Assembly: GCA_035943635.1 (NCBI GenBank)
Contig: DASZBX010000085.1
Span: 1 to 64,000 of the forward strand
From: DASZBX01 sp035943635
Lineage (GTDB): Bacteria; Actinomycetota; Actinomycetes; Streptomycetales; Catenulisporaceae
DNA: 64,000 bases
Reading direction: 5' to 3'
Shown here one piece after another: positions 9,277 to 17,600 of this stretch; within the stretch, counting starts at the first letter, position 1, and the number at the start of each line of letters is the position of its first letter. Position numbers and translations under genes: made by a program. The notes under the pieces were generated by a model. It saw only the letters and a program-made list of their open reading frames with translations. It was not told the DNA's origin and searched no databases.

Positions 9277-10158
9277 CGCCGACGCCCGCTCCTCGCCGAA
9301 GCTGCGGTGCGAGAGCATCCACTCCGCGGCGAACCGGATGATCTGCCGGGACGCGACCAGGCGCGAGGGCGCCGAGCCGACCATCCCGCGGCGCAGTCCC
9401 GGGCCGTCGCCGACTGCCGCCTCGTAGGCGGCGCCGATCAGGCTGAAGTCGCCGTCGTCCAGATCGAGGTCCTGGAACAGGATCCACTCGCCCGGCGCCC
9501 CGAAGCCAGCCATCCGGGCCTGGTAGTTCCGGCGGGTCACCGGCAGCCCTCTCGCCGCCCGCCGGGCAGCGACCAGATATTCGGCGAGATGGATCATGGT
9601 ACAGCCCTGATGGTAGTCCAGTCCCAGCAGCAGGGAGTCCGCCGCGAGGTCATGGAGCCTGCCCACAGGCGACTGCGGGCCGAGATGGCAGGCGAGTTCG
9701 TGTACTGCCATCAGGTCGGCGGCCTGCGGGCCGACGGCCGCGAACGACGTGTGCGGATGAACGCTGCGGACCGCGCCCGGCCAGGTCCGGACGCACTCGG
9801 CCAGTGCGCCCATCAGCTCGGACGGAGTCGTGGCCGGGTCGAAGGGCGGCCGAGCACCGAGGTAGGACTCCACCTGGCTCAATGACATGCCGAGAACCGC
9901 GTCTTTGTGCGCGCGCGAGGTGGTCGAGTTCAACGTGGTGAAGGTCGGTACGACGAGAGTCCCGTCGGGCCCCAGGACGTCCGACAGGGCCCGCACCACA
10001 ATCTCAGGATCTTCCGAAACCGGAGCCACCGATCGGAGAGAGGCTTGGACGACCAGCACCGACCCCCTGCGCACGCCCAGTCGGTCCAGATCGGCGCGCA
10101 GGTGCTCGAAGTCGTTGCCCGGATGGGAGAAGCGGTCGGCCGTGGGCCGGATTCTCAC
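9142..10158 (-). CDS. AAC(3)-family N-acetyltransferase of the Fxs operon
   Basis: The 338-residue protein starts at GTG 10158, sharing four bases (GTGA) with the fxsB stop, so it is the second gene of a coupled operon. Family signs are GSVLVVQASLRSV, GTLVVPTFT, the segment VRSVHPHTSFAAVG with the conserved His-Pro, SPVGRLHDL, and LLLGLDYHQGCTMIHLAEY. Classical AAC(3) enzymes acetylate the 3-amino group of aminoglycosides using acetyl-CoA. Members next to or fused with FxsB are a known part of Fxs clusters and may instead modify the peptide, for example an amine. No resistance role should be assumed. Its end runs 135 bp into the convergent gene. Confidence 0.85.
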   Translation of the reverse strand: MRIRPTADRFSHPGNDFEHLRADLDRLGVRRGSVLVVQASLRSVAPVSEDPEIVVRALSDVLGPDGTLVVPTFTTLNSTTSRAHKDAVLGMSLSQVESYLGARPPFDPATTPSELMGALAECVRTWPGAVRSVHPHTSFAAVGPQAADLMAVHELACHLGPQSPVGRLHDLAADSLLLGLDYHQGCTMIHLAEYLVAARRAARGLPVTRRNYQARMAGFGAPGEWILFQDLDLDDGDFSLIGAAYEAAVGDGPGLRRGMVGSAPSRLVASRQIIRFAAEWMLSHRSFGEERASASELAAEHDRAGRFGQSVHRAVVHGDAGREDDEAARRKGDDQTED

Positions 10159-12557
10159 GTCGTGGCCTTGATCGTCGTGTCCAGAGTCTCCCCGATGCCC
10201 CGCACGAAGCGCTCGCCCAGCGTGGTGAGCGATCTGGAGTCGAGCAGCCGGGCCACGGCCGCGGACATGTGCAAACGCCGACGGATGAAGTTCTGCTCGG
10301 CAGCCACCGCCGCCTCGCCGGACAGCGTGCGTCGCCGAGCGAGCCAGAAGTCTGCCACCGCGGTATTCGTGTACGCATCGAAGAGGAGATCCGAAAGGGA
10401 AACCGGGTCGGGACGGCCGAAAACGGAGTACCGCCGATCGGTGTCGGCAGTGTCGTAGAAGTCGTACAGGTCGAACAGCGCGCCGAGCTTCACCTGCTGG
10501 AAGCCGCGCACCAGAAGCAGCGCGAGCAGCGCCGGATCGTCGGGCAGGGTCGCCCCGACCGCGCCGAACGCATGGCGGTCCGTGGTGCCGCGATGGCTGC
10601 CGTCTAAGCCGAGTTCCAGCGGGACGACCGTCGCCAAGCCGGCGCGCAGAGCCGGGGCGTAACGCGGCATCTGCTCGTCGATGAAGGCGATCGCCTGGGG
10701 AAACGCCTCCCGCCAGCGATCGAAGGCAGCAGAGCTCAGACGCGCGGCCGGATCGCCGTGGCAGTCCCGATAGGGATCCAGGTCGTCGAAGGTGACGATC
10801 ATGTCCTCGGCTTCGAGCCAGCGGACCGGTTGCCAGAGCCGGTCGCCGCCCTCCTCGGTCAGGGCGATCTCCCGGGGCCGCCCGTCGGCCGAGGCGACCA
10901 CCAGCGACCCGGACCTGAGTTCGACCACTGACTCGCGCTCGCCGTGCGCCGCGCGCAGTGCGCCCGTTCCGGCGATGTGTAAGAGCCCTTCGTGTACGGG
11001 CAGAGTCAGGTTCGAGGTGTGGTCTCCGGCCAGGTAGGCACTCGCCACGACGGACGCGAGGTGCGAGAAGTGGCCGATTCCCCGGCCGGCGCCCGGATCT
11101 TGCAGGCAGCGGGCCGCCCAGACTCGTACGTAGGGGTGCGCCAGGGCCCAGTCGACCGATTCCATGCTCACCTCGTCGAGCGCGGCGAGGCGGTCCCAGG
11201 CGTCGGTGAAGAGCCGGTCCTCCTGCGGTCCGGCACCGGCCAGCGCGGCGAGCAGCTCGCGCCGGATCGAGTTCTGCGCGTCGGTCATACCACGGATCGC
11301 GTCGCCGGTTCCGTGGCCGGCGGCCAGATCGTCGAAGTCGGCCCGGCTGAGCGAGTGCTTCTTCGGGTCCTGTGACACGGCGCCGGCGGCCGCGGCCCGG
11401 GGCGGGATCCGGCCGCCCTCGACCCGGCTGATCCGGCCGATCAGGCCCAGCAGATCGGGACAGAACACCGAGGGGTTGTCGAAGCCCGAAGCCGGGTCGT
11501 ACCGATGGGCGTAGAGGCCGCCGCCGCAGACTTCGACCACCGGGCAGGCCCGGCAGGTGTCGCACAGGTCGTCCAGGCCGTGCTGGCGCGCCTTGATCCC
11601 GGCGTGGGCGGCCGCCTGGTCCAGGGTGTCGTGCTCGACGGCGAACCCGGTCGCCGCCGCCCCGTCGAACGTGGTCTTGAGCCAGTCGGCCTGTTCCAAC
11701 GCGCCGTCGGTCTCGATCACGAGCAGGTCGGCCGGGACCAGGCCGAGCGACTCGGTGCCGCTGGGCCGGCCGTAGAGCGCGGCCAGCACCGAGTCGAAGG
11801 TCCGGATCGGCACCGGCCGGCCGGCCTGGTCCCAGGCGTCGAAGACGGCGCCGAGCCACTGCGCGTACGGCGCCGGGCCCCGGGTGGCGGTGGCCGGGTC
11901 GCGCCGGGCCGGCAGCCCGAACGGCTGGTGTTCCCAGGTCGCGTGCGGGAGCAGGAAGTCGATCCGCGGCGGTTGCTGGGCCGCCAGCGCCCGGTAGGCG
12001 TCGACCGGGTCGTTGCGCAGGTCGATCGTGCACAGCAGGCCGGAGTAGAGGTGCCGGTAGGCGGGCCTGCGCAGCAGTTCCAGCGCGCCGATCACCTTGT
12101 CGTAGCTGCTGCGCCCCCGGCGGTCGACGCGATGCAGGTCGTTCGCGGTCCGGTCGCCGTCCAGCGAGACGCCGACGTGCAGGTCGTACTCGGCGAAGAG
12201 GTCGAGGTAGTCCTCGGACAGTAAGACAGCGTTCGTATGCATTCCGAGCACGAGCCTGGTCACCGGGGCGATCTCGCGGCGCAGGGTCTCCAGGATCCCG
12301 CGGGTCCGGCGTACTCCCAGCAGCAGCGGCTCTCCCCCGTGCAGGATGACGTTCACCTCGGCCAGACGGTGCGCCGCCGCGTGTTCGGCGATCCGGTGCG
12401 CCGCGTGGCCGGCCGTCTGCGGCGACATGCCGTCCTTGGGACGGCCGCGCCAGCTCTGATCAGTGTGCTCATAGATGTAGCAGTGGTCACAGGCCAGATC
12501 GCACCGGCTGTGGACCTTGAGGACGAACTGCCGGAACGGCACCAGATCTCGTGTCAT
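10155..12557 (-). CDS. fxsB: Radical SAM/SPASM cyclophane-forming peptide maturase FxsB
   Basis: The protein has 800 residues. The radical-SAM cluster motif is CDLACDHC (C19, C23, C26) with GGEPLLL following. A SPASM-type region has CDTCRACPVVEVCGGGLY and a later NPSVFC. The remaining half is the HEXXH-type extension typical of this family, but the expected HEFQH site reads RGFQQ (residues 684-688), so it is an inactivated metallohydrolase form. Family knowledge: FxsB joins the Phe ring to the side chain of the Ser two residues on, making a three-residue cyclophane at the precursor C-terminus. The substrate gene lies just upstream on the same strand, and the acetyltransferase gene overlaps its end. 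Confidence 0.93.
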   Translation of the reverse strand: MTRDLVPFRQFVLKVHSRCDLACDHCYIYEHTDQSWRGRPKDGMSPQTAGHAAHRIAEHAAAHRLAEVNVILHGGEPLLLGVRRTRGILETLRREIAPVTRLVLGMHTNAVLLSEDYLDLFAEYDLHVGVSLDGDRTANDLHRVDRRGRSSYDKVIGALELLRRPAYRHLYSGLLCTIDLRNDPVDAYRALAAQQPPRIDFLLPHATWEHQPFGLPARRDPATATRGPAPYAQWLGAVFDAWDQAGRPVPIRTFDSVLAALYGRPSGTESLGLVPADLLVIETDGALEQADWLKTTFDGAAATGFAVEHDTLDQAAAHAGIKARQHGLDDLCDTCRACPVVEVCGGGLYAHRYDPASGFDNPSVFCPDLLGLIGRISRVEGGRIPPRAAAAGAVSQDPKKHSLSRADFDDLAAGHGTGDAIRGMTDAQNSIRRELLAALAGAGPQEDRLFTDAWDRLAALDEVSMESVDWALAHPYVRVWAARCLQDPGAGRGIGHFSHLASVVASAYLAGDHTSNLTLPVHEGLLHIAGTGALRAAHGERESVVELRSGSLVVASADGRPREIALTEEGGDRLWQPVRWLEAEDMIVTFDDLDPYRDCHGDPAARLSSAAFDRWREAFPQAIAFIDEQMPRYAPALRAGLATVVPLELGLDGSHRGTTDRHAFGAVGATLPDDPALLALLLVRGFQQVKLGALFDLYDFYDTADTDRRYSVFGRPDPVSLSDLLFDAYTNTAVADFWLARRRTLSGEAAVAAEQNFIRRRLHMSAAVARLLDSRSLTTLGERFVRGIGETLDTTIKATT

Positions 12558-12613
12558 GAACAGGGTCCGACCGTCGTCCTGCCACGTGCCCGAACGAACC
12601 GATGCAGACCAGG

Positions 12614-12787
12614 TCAGATCGAGGACTGGAACGTCGCCGGGGCCGGGCGTCCGCCGGTCCAGCCGGGCAGCACGCGGCGCAGGCTCGCGCCGTCCAGCCC
12701 CTCCCGGGCGATCCGGCCCAGCGGCGTGCGCCGGACATCGGCCACGGCCGCGACCAGGTCGGACCCGGTGTCGACGGAGACATCCAT
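12614..12787 (-). CDS. fxsA: FxSxx-COOH precursor peptide FxsA, copy 1
   Basis: The 57-residue peptide starts at ATG 12787, with GAGGAG about 7 bases upstream; that site decides against an in-frame ATG at 12808. It ends ATFQSSI, so Phe53 and Ser55 form the F-x-S core with two residues to the carboxy end. The middle contains DVRRTPLGRIA, the conserved leader segment shared with copy 2. It sits 56 bp upstream of fxsB on the same strand. Family knowledge predicts that FxsB crosslinks Phe53 to Ser55. Aligned without gaps, 26 of 57 residues match the second copy by hand count. Confidence 0.92.
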   Translation of the reverse strand: MDVSVDTGSDLVAAVADVRRTPLGRIAREGLDGASLRRVLPGWTGGRPAPATFQSSI

Positions 12788-13094
12788 CGTGAACTCCTCA
12801 TTCAGCATGAGCGGGGACTGCCGGGACGGGCGGTCCGGTCCGACTCCTGTCGTCGCCGTCAGCGACCATACCGTGACCCGGCAACCCTGTTTGGTTGAAG
12901 CATACTGAGGCAATCCCGGCATCGGTAGTGGCCAAGCCACAATGCATCATTCGGACCATGTCGGACCGAACGCCGTACGGGGGCGCTTTCGGCGTGCTCG
13001 CGGACTGCGACGCAAAGTGCGCGAAAACGCCATGATCCGCACGGTTGTATGGCACAATGAGTGACTGGGCAAGCACGGAAACCGGGAGCGTGAT
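12788..13094. promoter_or_regulatory. Divergent control region between fxsA and the fxsC/fxsT side
   Basis: About 307 bp with no gene I can support. It must hold promoters for both halves of the Fxs island. A tandem direct repeat, TCGGACCATG then TCGGACCGAA (12951-12970), and a TTGTATGGCACAATG stretch near 13043-13057 (CACAAT as possible -10 toward fxsC) are the only motifs I see. Neither is proven. Confidence 0.4.
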
Positions 13095-13214
13095 GTGCGC
13101 GAGCTGACAGAGGTCGAACTGTCTGACGAGACGGTCGTCCGGGCCCGGTGCGGTCTCGTCGGCGTCCGGGGCGCGCAGCCGGCCGGGGCGCCGTCCGCCG
13201 AAGCGCAAGACTGA
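13095..13214 (+). CDS. Small ORF upstream of fxsC (39 residues)
   Basis: GTG 13095 is preceded by GGGAG at 13084-13088, a well-spaced ribosome site. The frame runs 39 codons to TGA 13212-13214, 23 bases before the fxsC start. It begins MRELTEVELS and continues through a mixed charged/hydrophobic stretch with one Cys, ending in an Ala/Pro/Gly-rich tail. Third positions are almost all G or C, like real genes here. It matches nothing I know and lacks the F-x-S end, so it is not a third FxsA. It could be a small partner protein, a leader controlling fxsC/fxsT, or spurious. Confidence 0.45.
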   Translation: MRELTEVELSDETVVRARCGLVGVRGAQPAGAPSAEAQD

Positions 13215-13237
13215 CACGCCCGCGGGAGACCGGCACT

Positions 13238-14638
13238 GTGGCTGGCGCATTCGATCCCCGGGGCAGCCTCCGGAGAGCCTGCACGGCCCAGGCCGGCCGC
13301 GGGCAGGCCGACCCCGGGCCGCCGGATCCGGACGGCTTCTCCTTCCTCTACCTCAGCTTCGGCGGCGCCGACCGGGAGCGGCCGGCCGAACAGCGCGACG
13401 ACGGCTTCTGGGTCCGCAAGTTCCGCGGCCACCTGTCCGCCGAGATCGCCCGGCTGCTCGACCTGCCGTCCGGGCAGAAGCAGCCGGCCGCCGGAGCCGA
13501 GCGCCCGCAGGACGCCATGACGAAACTGGCGACCTGCACGGTGTTCATGCCGCTCTACACCCGCAGGTACTTCAGCAATCCGGATCGCGGAAGCGAATGG
13601 TCGGTGATCAGGAAGCGGCAGGAGCTTCAGGACTCTGTGACCGGGACGCACCCGAACGCCGTCGTTCCGGTGCTGTGGGAGCCGATGCGCCCGCAGGACG
13701 TCCCGGTCTGGCCCGAGGCCGCCCAGTACGCCCACGATGAGCTCGGCCGCGCCTACCACGCCTACGGCCTGGCAGAACTCTTACGGGTTCGCGACCACGA
13801 GCCCGACTACCGGCAGGCCGTGCGGTTCCTGGCCCGGCAGGTCGTCGCGGTGGCGACCGCGCCCGAACGCCTGCTCCCGTTGCCCGAGACCGCCGACCTC
13901 GGCCGGCTGCCGAACGAGTTCCCCGCCCATACCGGGTCCGACACCGGGCCCGACCGGGTCCGGGTGGTCGTCGCCGCGCTGAACGACCGCTCGGCCGCGC
14001 CGCTGAACCGCAGCACCCGCTGGTACGGCGAGAGCGCCCTGGACTGGTCGCCGTACCGCGCGGCAGAAGGCGCCGGCTCGACGCAGCGCACTCCCGTGGC
14101 TCTCCAGGCCGCTTCGATCGCCCGGCGGCGCAACCACGTCGCCGAGGTCACCGAACTCAGTCGCGCGTCCGAGGAGCTCGCCGACACCGATCCCGGCGGC
14201 CCGACCATCGTCCTGGTCGACCCCTGGGCGACCCTGGACCCGGGCCACCGGGCGGTCCTGGACGAGCTGGACCGGGTCTGCCGGGCCAAGCCCTGGATCC
14301 GGATCATCGTGCCCTGGAACACCCGGGACCCGGAGACCGCCGCCAACGCACCGCTGCTGCACGGCGGGATCGACGCCCGGCTCGGCCGGGCCCGGGCGCA
14401 GGGCCGGATCCCGCCGCGGCGCGCCCGGCCCGGGCCCGGCGACGGCACGGGCCTGGACCTCGCGGTCGGCGAAGAGCTGCGGGCCGCCCTCGCGCAGTAC
14501 CTGAGACAGTCCGCGAAGTACCTTCCGGCCGGACCGTATCCCGCCAAACCCCGGCTCAAGGGGCCGGTCGGCATGGGTGCGCTGTTCGGCCGGGACGACC
14601 ACGACGAACCGCCGGAACCGGGCGAACGATCAGGATGA
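13238..14638 (+). CDS. fxsC: TIR-like protein FxsC
   Basis: The start is GTG 13238 with GGGAGA 8 bases ahead, giving about 466 residues. The N-terminal half has FSFLYLSFGG, a conserved WVRKF, TCTVFMPLYTRRYFSNP and SEWSVI, then NAVVPVLWEP. This is the TIR-like pattern of FxsC, comparable to the (Y/F)(L/S)S opening and EW motif of TIR folds. A second alpha/beta region (VRVVVAALN, GPTIVLVDPWA, PWIRIIVPWN) precedes a disordered, Arg/Pro-rich tail. Family knowledge places FxsC beside FxsT in most Fxs loci, but its activity is unknown. Its stop overlaps an ATG 18 bases before the chosen fxsT start, so the two are coupled. Confidence 0.85.
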   Translation: MAGAFDPRGSLRRACTAQAGRGQADPGPPDPDGFSFLYLSFGGADRERPAEQRDDGFWVRKFRGHLSAEIARLLDLPSGQKQPAAGAERPQDAMTKLATCTVFMPLYTRRYFSNPDRGSEWSVIRKRQELQDSVTGTHPNAVVPVLWEPMRPQDVPVWPEAAQYAHDELGRAYHAYGLAELLRVRDHEPDYRQAVRFLARQVVAVATAPERLLPLPETADLGRLPNEFPAHTGSDTGPDRVRVVVAALNDRSAAPLNRSTRWYGESALDWSPYRAAEGAGSTQRTPVALQAASIARRRNHVAEVTELSRASEELADTDPGGPTIVLVDPWATLDPGHRAVLDELDRVCRAKPWIRIIVPWNTRDPETAANAPLLHGGIDARLGRARAQGRIPPRRARPGPGDGTGLDLAVGEELRAALAQYLRQSAKYLPAGPYPAKPRLKGPVGMGALFGRDDHDEPPEPGERSG

Positions 14639-14652
14639 CGAAGGAAACACTG

Positions 14653-17600
14653 ATGAGCGACACCGAGTACGGCAAGGTCGTCACGTTCTACTCGTACAAG
14701 GGCGGCACCGGGCGCACGATGGCGCTGGCGAACACCGCCTGGATCCTGGCCGCGAACGGCAAGCGGGTCCTGGTCACCGACTGGGACCTGGAGTCCCCGG
14801 GCCTGCACCGGTTCTTCCGGCCCTTCCTGGACCCGGACGCGATCTCGGCCACCCACGGCGTGATCGACCTGATCCGCGAGTACCAGTGGGCCACCTCCAG
14901 GCTGGAACCGCGGTCGGTCGACTTCCACCTCGAGTTCGCCCGGGTGCAGCGGTACGCGATCTCGCTGGACTGGGAGTTCCCGAACGGCGGCCGGCTCGAC
15001 TTCCTGTCCGCGGGCCGGCAGAACCGGGACTACTCCAGCACGGTCGCCTCGATCAACTGGGACGAGTTCTACACCGAGCACGGCGGCGGCCTGTTCTTCG
15101 ACGCGCTGGGCGAGGACATGCGCCGCAACTACGACTACACCCTGATCGACAGCCGGACCGGGCTGAGCGACATCGCCGACATCTGCACCGTCCACCTGCC
15201 CGACATCCTGGTGGACTGTTTCACCCTGAGCGACCAGGGCATCGAGGGCGCGGCGACGATCGCGCGCACCATCGCCGACAACTACGCCGAGCGCGGCATC
15301 CGGATCCTGCCGGTCCCGATGCGGATCGACGAGGGCGAGAAGGAGAAGGTGGACGCCGGCCGGGCGATGGCCCGGGCCCGGTTCGAGGGCTTCCCGGCCG
15401 GGCTGGGCCCGGCCGAGGCGGCCCGCTACTGGGGAAGCATGGAGATCCCGTACCGGCCGTTCTACGCCTACGAGGAGACCCTGGCCACGTTCGGCGACCC
15501 GCCCGGCCTGGCCAGCTCCATCCTGTCCGCGATGGAGCGGCTGACCGGCTGGATCACCCGGGAGGAAGTCACCGCCCTGCCGCCGATGGACGAGGCCGAA
15601 CGCAAACGGGTGCTCGATTCGTTCACCCGCAAGCACACCCCGGTCCTGTCGGGCGTGCTGGTGGCGTACGTCCCGGAGGACCGGATGTGGGCGGACTGGA
15701 TCACCGCGGTGCTCAAGGCCGCCTCGTTCGCCGTGCTGCCGGTGGACGTGACCAGCGGGTCGACGCAGGTGCAGGATCCGAGCCGGTTCCGGACGATGGC
15801 CGTGGTCTCGCCCTCCTTCGCCCGTTCCCGCGGGGCCGTGGACTTCGTCCGCACGGTCGCCGCGACGGATCCCTCGGGCGGCCGGCGCCAGCTCGTGCCG
15901 GTGGTCGTCGGGGAGATCCGGCCGATCGTCGGGCTGACCGACCGTCCCGGCGCCGACCTGGTCGGCATCGGCGAGGCGACGGCCCTGGCCGCCCTGTCCG
16001 AGGCCCTGGACTACCCGGACCCGCTGTCGGCGCCGGCCGGCAACCACACCGGCACGGTACGGTTCCCCGGTTCGATCCCGCGGGTGTGGAACGTCCAGCC
16101 GCGCAACGCGACCTTCACCGGGCGCAACCGCATCCTGGAACACCTGCGCAACCAGTTGGCGGACAAGTCCCTGTCCGTGGTGCTGCCGGTGACGCTGCAC
16201 GGCCTGGGCGGCATCGGCAAGACCCAGGTGGCGCTCGAGTACGCGCACCGGTTCAAGGCGGACTACGACCTGGTCTGGTGGGTGGACGCGGAACAACCGG
16301 ACCAGGTCAACCGCTCCCTGGCCCGCCTGGCCGAGGGGCTGGACGTCCAGGTCAGGGAGAACTACCGGGAGGCGGCCCGGGAGGCGCTGGAGAAGCTGCG
16401 CCTGGGCGATCCGTACAGCCGCTGGCTGCTGATCTTCGACAACGCGGACGATCCCACGGACCTGCGCCGCTTCCTGCCCGACGGTCCCGGGCACGTCCTG
16501 ATCACCTCCCGGAACCAGTCCTGGACCCAGGTCGCCGATCCGCTCGAGGTGGACGTGTTCGACCGGGCCGAGAGCACCACCCTGCTGCACCGCAGGGTGC
16601 CCACGCTGACCGTGGACCAGGCCCAGGACCTGGCCCAGGTGCTCGGGGACCTCCCGCTGGCGGTGGAGGTGGCCAGCGCCTGGCTGGCCGACTCGGGATT
16701 GCCGGTCGAGGAGTACATCGCCTCGCTCACCCGGGAGGGCAGTACCAACGTGCTGTCCATGTCCCAGCCCACCGACTATCCGCGCAGCCTGGAGGCGACC
16801 TGGAAGATCTCCCTGGACCGGCTCTCGGCCCGCTCGCCGGCGGCGCTGCGGCTGCTGGAGCTGTGCGCGTTCTTCGGCCCCGAGATCTCGATCGAGCTGA
16901 TCTACGGCCCGCAGACCATCGAGGCGCTGCTTCCGCTGGACAGCTCGCTGCGCGTGCCGATGATGCTCGGCCGGGTGCTCCAGGAGATCAGCCGGCTGGC
17001 CCTGGCGAAGATCAACCGGCAGGGCAACCTGATCCAGATCCACCGCCTGGTGCAGTCCTTCCTGCGCGACCAGATGGGCAGTGCGAAGCAGGACGAGCTC
17101 AAGCACGAGGTGCACCGGATCCTGACCGCCGCCCGGCCTCAGCGCGGCGACACCGACGACCCGAAGAACTGGCCGCAGTACCAGATCATCTGGCCGCACC
17201 TCGGCCCGTCCGAGGCGGCCGACTGCTCCGGGGAATCGGTCCGGCAGCTGCTGATCGACCGGACGCGCTACCTGTGGCGGACCGGCGACTACAGCTTCGG
17301 CCTCTTGCTCGCGCTGCAACTGGAGGAGTCGTGGAAGGCGAGCCTGGCCGATGACGGCCGGCAGATGTCCCGCGAGGAGAGGGAACTGCTGCACCGCCAG
17401 GTCCTGTACCTGCAGTCCCAGCGGGCGAACATCTACCGCTCCCAGGGCGAGATCTCCCAGGCCAGGGAACTGGACCAGGCGACGCTGGACGAGCAGCGGG
17501 CGGTGCTGCCGGTCGACGACCTGCACACCCTGATCACCGCCGGCGGTCTGGCCGCCGACCTGCGGTCGCTCGGGCAGTTCACCGAAGCCCTGGAGCTGGA

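Noticed and set aside
9142..10158. Aminoglycoside resistance gene
   Set aside because: Although AAC(3)-like, it is translationally coupled to fxsB; a peptide-modification role fits the context better, and no resistance claim can be made from sequence.
10977..10994. HEGLLH in FxsB, which literally fits HExxH
   Set aside because: It lies in the strand region before the true metallohydrolase site, where relatives have sequences like DGRLH. The real motif position reads RGFQQ, so this is a chance match.
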